Assembly (NCBI GenBank): GCA_035545895.1
Contig: DASZXJ010000129.1
Location: forward strand, 1 to 26,346
DNA length: 26,346 nt
Reading direction: 5' to 3'
Source of the DNA: DASZXJ01 sp035545895
GTDB taxonomy: Bacteria > Planctomycetota > Phycisphaerae > Tepidisphaerales > Tepidisphaeraceae
Part shown: positions 25,441 through 26,346 of the stretch, in pieces
Layout: each line of letters begins with the position of its first letter
Position numbering within the stretch: the stretch's first letter is position 1
Notes under the pieces: generated by a model
What the model was told of the DNA's origin: nothing
What the model saw: only the letters and a program-made list of their open reading frames with translations
Databases searched by the model: none
Position numbers and translations under genes: made by a program

Positions 25441-25542
25441 GGGTCAATGCAGCTCAATGTTGGCAATGGGTCAGCTTGAGATTGGTTTCATTTAGCCCCG
25501 CCGCTTGCGGCGGGGCTAAATGGCGTGCTTGTAAACTGACCC
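25441..25542. repeat. Palindromic MITE/REP-like element with GGGTCA boxes
   Basis: A perfect 13-bp inverted repeat, TTTAGCCCCGCCG-CTTG-CGGCGGGGCTAAA, lies at 25491-25520. It is flanked by an outer inverted repeat GGGTCAG (25468-25474) and CTGACCC (25536-25542), with another GGGTCA at 25441-25446. The element fills the gap between panD (stop 25549) and top6B. Palindromes like this are often dispersed in planctomycete and other GC-rich genomes. The hairpin may terminate panD transcription, although no T-run follows. Seen: the structure. Inferred: mobile or dispersed nature. Confidence 0.6.
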
Positions 25543-25548
25543 GGTACC

Positions 25549-25911
25549 TCAATGTTCGATGATTTCTCTGACCTTGTTCGCGCCATCGACGATCAACACC
25601 CGCGCCTTGTGCCCTGCCAGTTCGTTGGGCTGCGCCAAGACGAAGCTCATGACAATCACGCGATGTCCCGGCGCGGTCAAGCGGGCGGCTGCGCCGTTGA
25701 CCCCGATCATGCCGCCGCCCGCTTCGCCGGGAATGATATAGGTTTCAAACCGGTTGCCGTTTTCGCAATCCGCCACCAGTACATGTTCGTTGACGAGCAT
25801 ACCGCTGGCTTGGAGCAATTCCGTATCGATGGTGATGCTGCCGTGATAATTGACGTCAGTGACGGTGACCGTCGCATTGTGGATTTTGGCTTTTAGAAGA
25901 TTAGTAAGCAT
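25549..25911 (-). CDS. panD: Aspartate 1-decarboxylase proenzyme
   Basis: 120 residues, the standard length. It makes beta-alanine from aspartate for pantothenate and coenzyme A. The proenzyme cleaves itself between Gly24 and Ser25 in YHGSITID, which leaves the pyruvoyl cofactor on Ser25. Other matches are LLKAKIHNATVT at the start, ENGNRFETYIIPGEAGGGMIGVNGAAARL, and the APGHRVIVMSF strand. The start ATG at 25911 is 20 bases after the rpiB stop, so both are probably co-transcribed. No Shine-Dalgarno is obvious. No panB or panC is in view. Confidence 0.94.
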   Translation of the reverse strand: MLTNLLKAKIHNATVTVTDVNYHGSITIDTELLQASGMLVNEHVLVADCENGNRFETYIIPGEAGGGMIGVNGAAARLTAPGHRVIVMSFVLAQPNELAGHKARVLIVDGANKVREIIEH

Positions 25912-25931
25912 TGAAGACTATCTGCGCTGGC

Positions 25932-26346
25932 TTAATTACCGCTTTCGATTTCCTTGATCTTGGTGATTCTGCGGAGATGTTTGCCGGTTTCGGATGGGGT
26001 TGCAAGGAAGATTCCGACAATCGTGCGAATTTGTTCGTCGCTGAGCAGGTCGGCTCCGATGCAAACGATGTTGCAATGATGATGCTCGCGGGAGCGGCGG
26101 GCGGTGAATTCGTCGTGGGCGAGTACCGCGCGCACGCCGTCAACTTTATTGGCGACAATCGCCATGCCGATGCCGCTGCCTTCCAGCAGGACGCCGATTT
26201 CGCAATCGCCACTGGCCACGGCGCGTGCGGCAGGCGCGCCGACATCGGGATAATCCACGCTGCTCCCGTTGTGGCAGCCAAAATCCTGCACGTTATGCCC
26301 CAGCTTCTGAAGCATCGGCACCAGCCTTTTTTTAGCCTCGAACCCG
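25932..26346 (-). CDS. rpiB: Ribose-5-phosphate isomerase B, 5' end outside window
   Basis: The frame is open to the window edge, where GFEAKKRLVPMLQKLGH matches the 'GFELK..L...L...GH' start of RpiB; about 10 residues are missing. It interconverts ribose-5-phosphate and ribulose-5-phosphate in the pentose phosphate pathway. Family signatures are VDYPDVGAPAARAV, EGSGIGMAIVANKVDGVRA, and HDEFTARRSREHHHCNIVCIGA. Odd: the usual ICGTGIG reads LEGSGIG, with Glu in place of the catalytic Cys (Cys65 in E. coli RpiB). The His of REH is kept. Some RpiB enzymes are known to use Glu rather than Cys, so it may still be active, or it could act on another sugar phosphate. Confidence 0.88.
   Translation of the reverse strand, partial: GFEAKKRLVPMLQKLGHNVQDFGCHNGSSVDYPDVGAPAARAVASGDCEIGVLLEGSGIGMAIVANKVDGVRAVLAHDEFTARRSREHHHCNIVCIGADLLSDEQIRTIVGIFLATPSETGKHLRRITKIKEIESGN

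Noticed and set aside
25901..26281. 126-residue minus-strand frame overlapping rpiB
   Set aside because: It is an alternative frame of rpiB with Ala/Ser-rich random composition; the rpiB frame has all family motifs.

Overview
The window looks like chromosomal DNA from a planctomycete, most likely class Phycisphaerae. GC is moderately high and antisense frames are long and open. The large secreted protein carries an N-terminal basic stretch followed by a LEARLLM-type motif, typical of planctomycete exported proteins. A DUF1570-type gluzincin and a bacterial topoisomerase VI pair fit the same group. The phylum is inferred from these features and was not tested by a search.

Layout, left to right. 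(1) The left edge holds the first 21 codons of an IS630-like transposase on the minus strand. (2) A minus-strand housekeeping block at 234-4979 runs lysS, LolC/E-like permease, LolD-like ATPase, ilvE. (3) Divergent from it are a secreted DUF1570-like metalloprotease and folK, which converges on comM/yifB; the two stop codons share one TTAA. (4) Position 8483 starts a 1214-residue secreted protein: metzincin domain, pre-peptidase C-terminal-like domain, then nine fibronectin type III repeats, of which the last seven alternate between two sequence types. (5) At 12166-20176 seven tightly coupled plus-strand genes form a surface-glycan cluster: CgeB-like glycosyltransferase, UDP-galactopyranose mutase, an unassigned glycosyltransferase-like protein, a family 2 glycosyltransferase, two SAM methyltransferases and a GT9 (heptosyltransferase-like) enzyme. 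The likely product is a galactofuranose-containing, possibly methylated glycan.

(6) A minus-strand block at 20178-25352 reads, in transcription order, top6B, top6A, a nucleotidyltransferase-like gene broken by one extra G in a G5 run, a 65-residue coiled-coil partner, a HAD phosphatase and tag. The two small genes overlap top6A and each other (TTGA, ATGA). They form an unusual module that resembles a toxin-antitoxin pair. (7) The right end has a palindromic element with GGGTCA boxes, then panD and a 5'-truncated rpiB whose usual catalytic Cys is replaced by Glu.

The most noteworthy items are the frameshifted nucleotidyltransferase/coiled-coil pair attached to a bacterial topoisomerase VI operon, the alternating two-type FnIII array, and the Gal-f glycan cluster with repeated GGAGG...ATGA gene junctions. 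No tRNA, rRNA or CRISPR array was seen. No gap longer than 300 bases lacks a gene.
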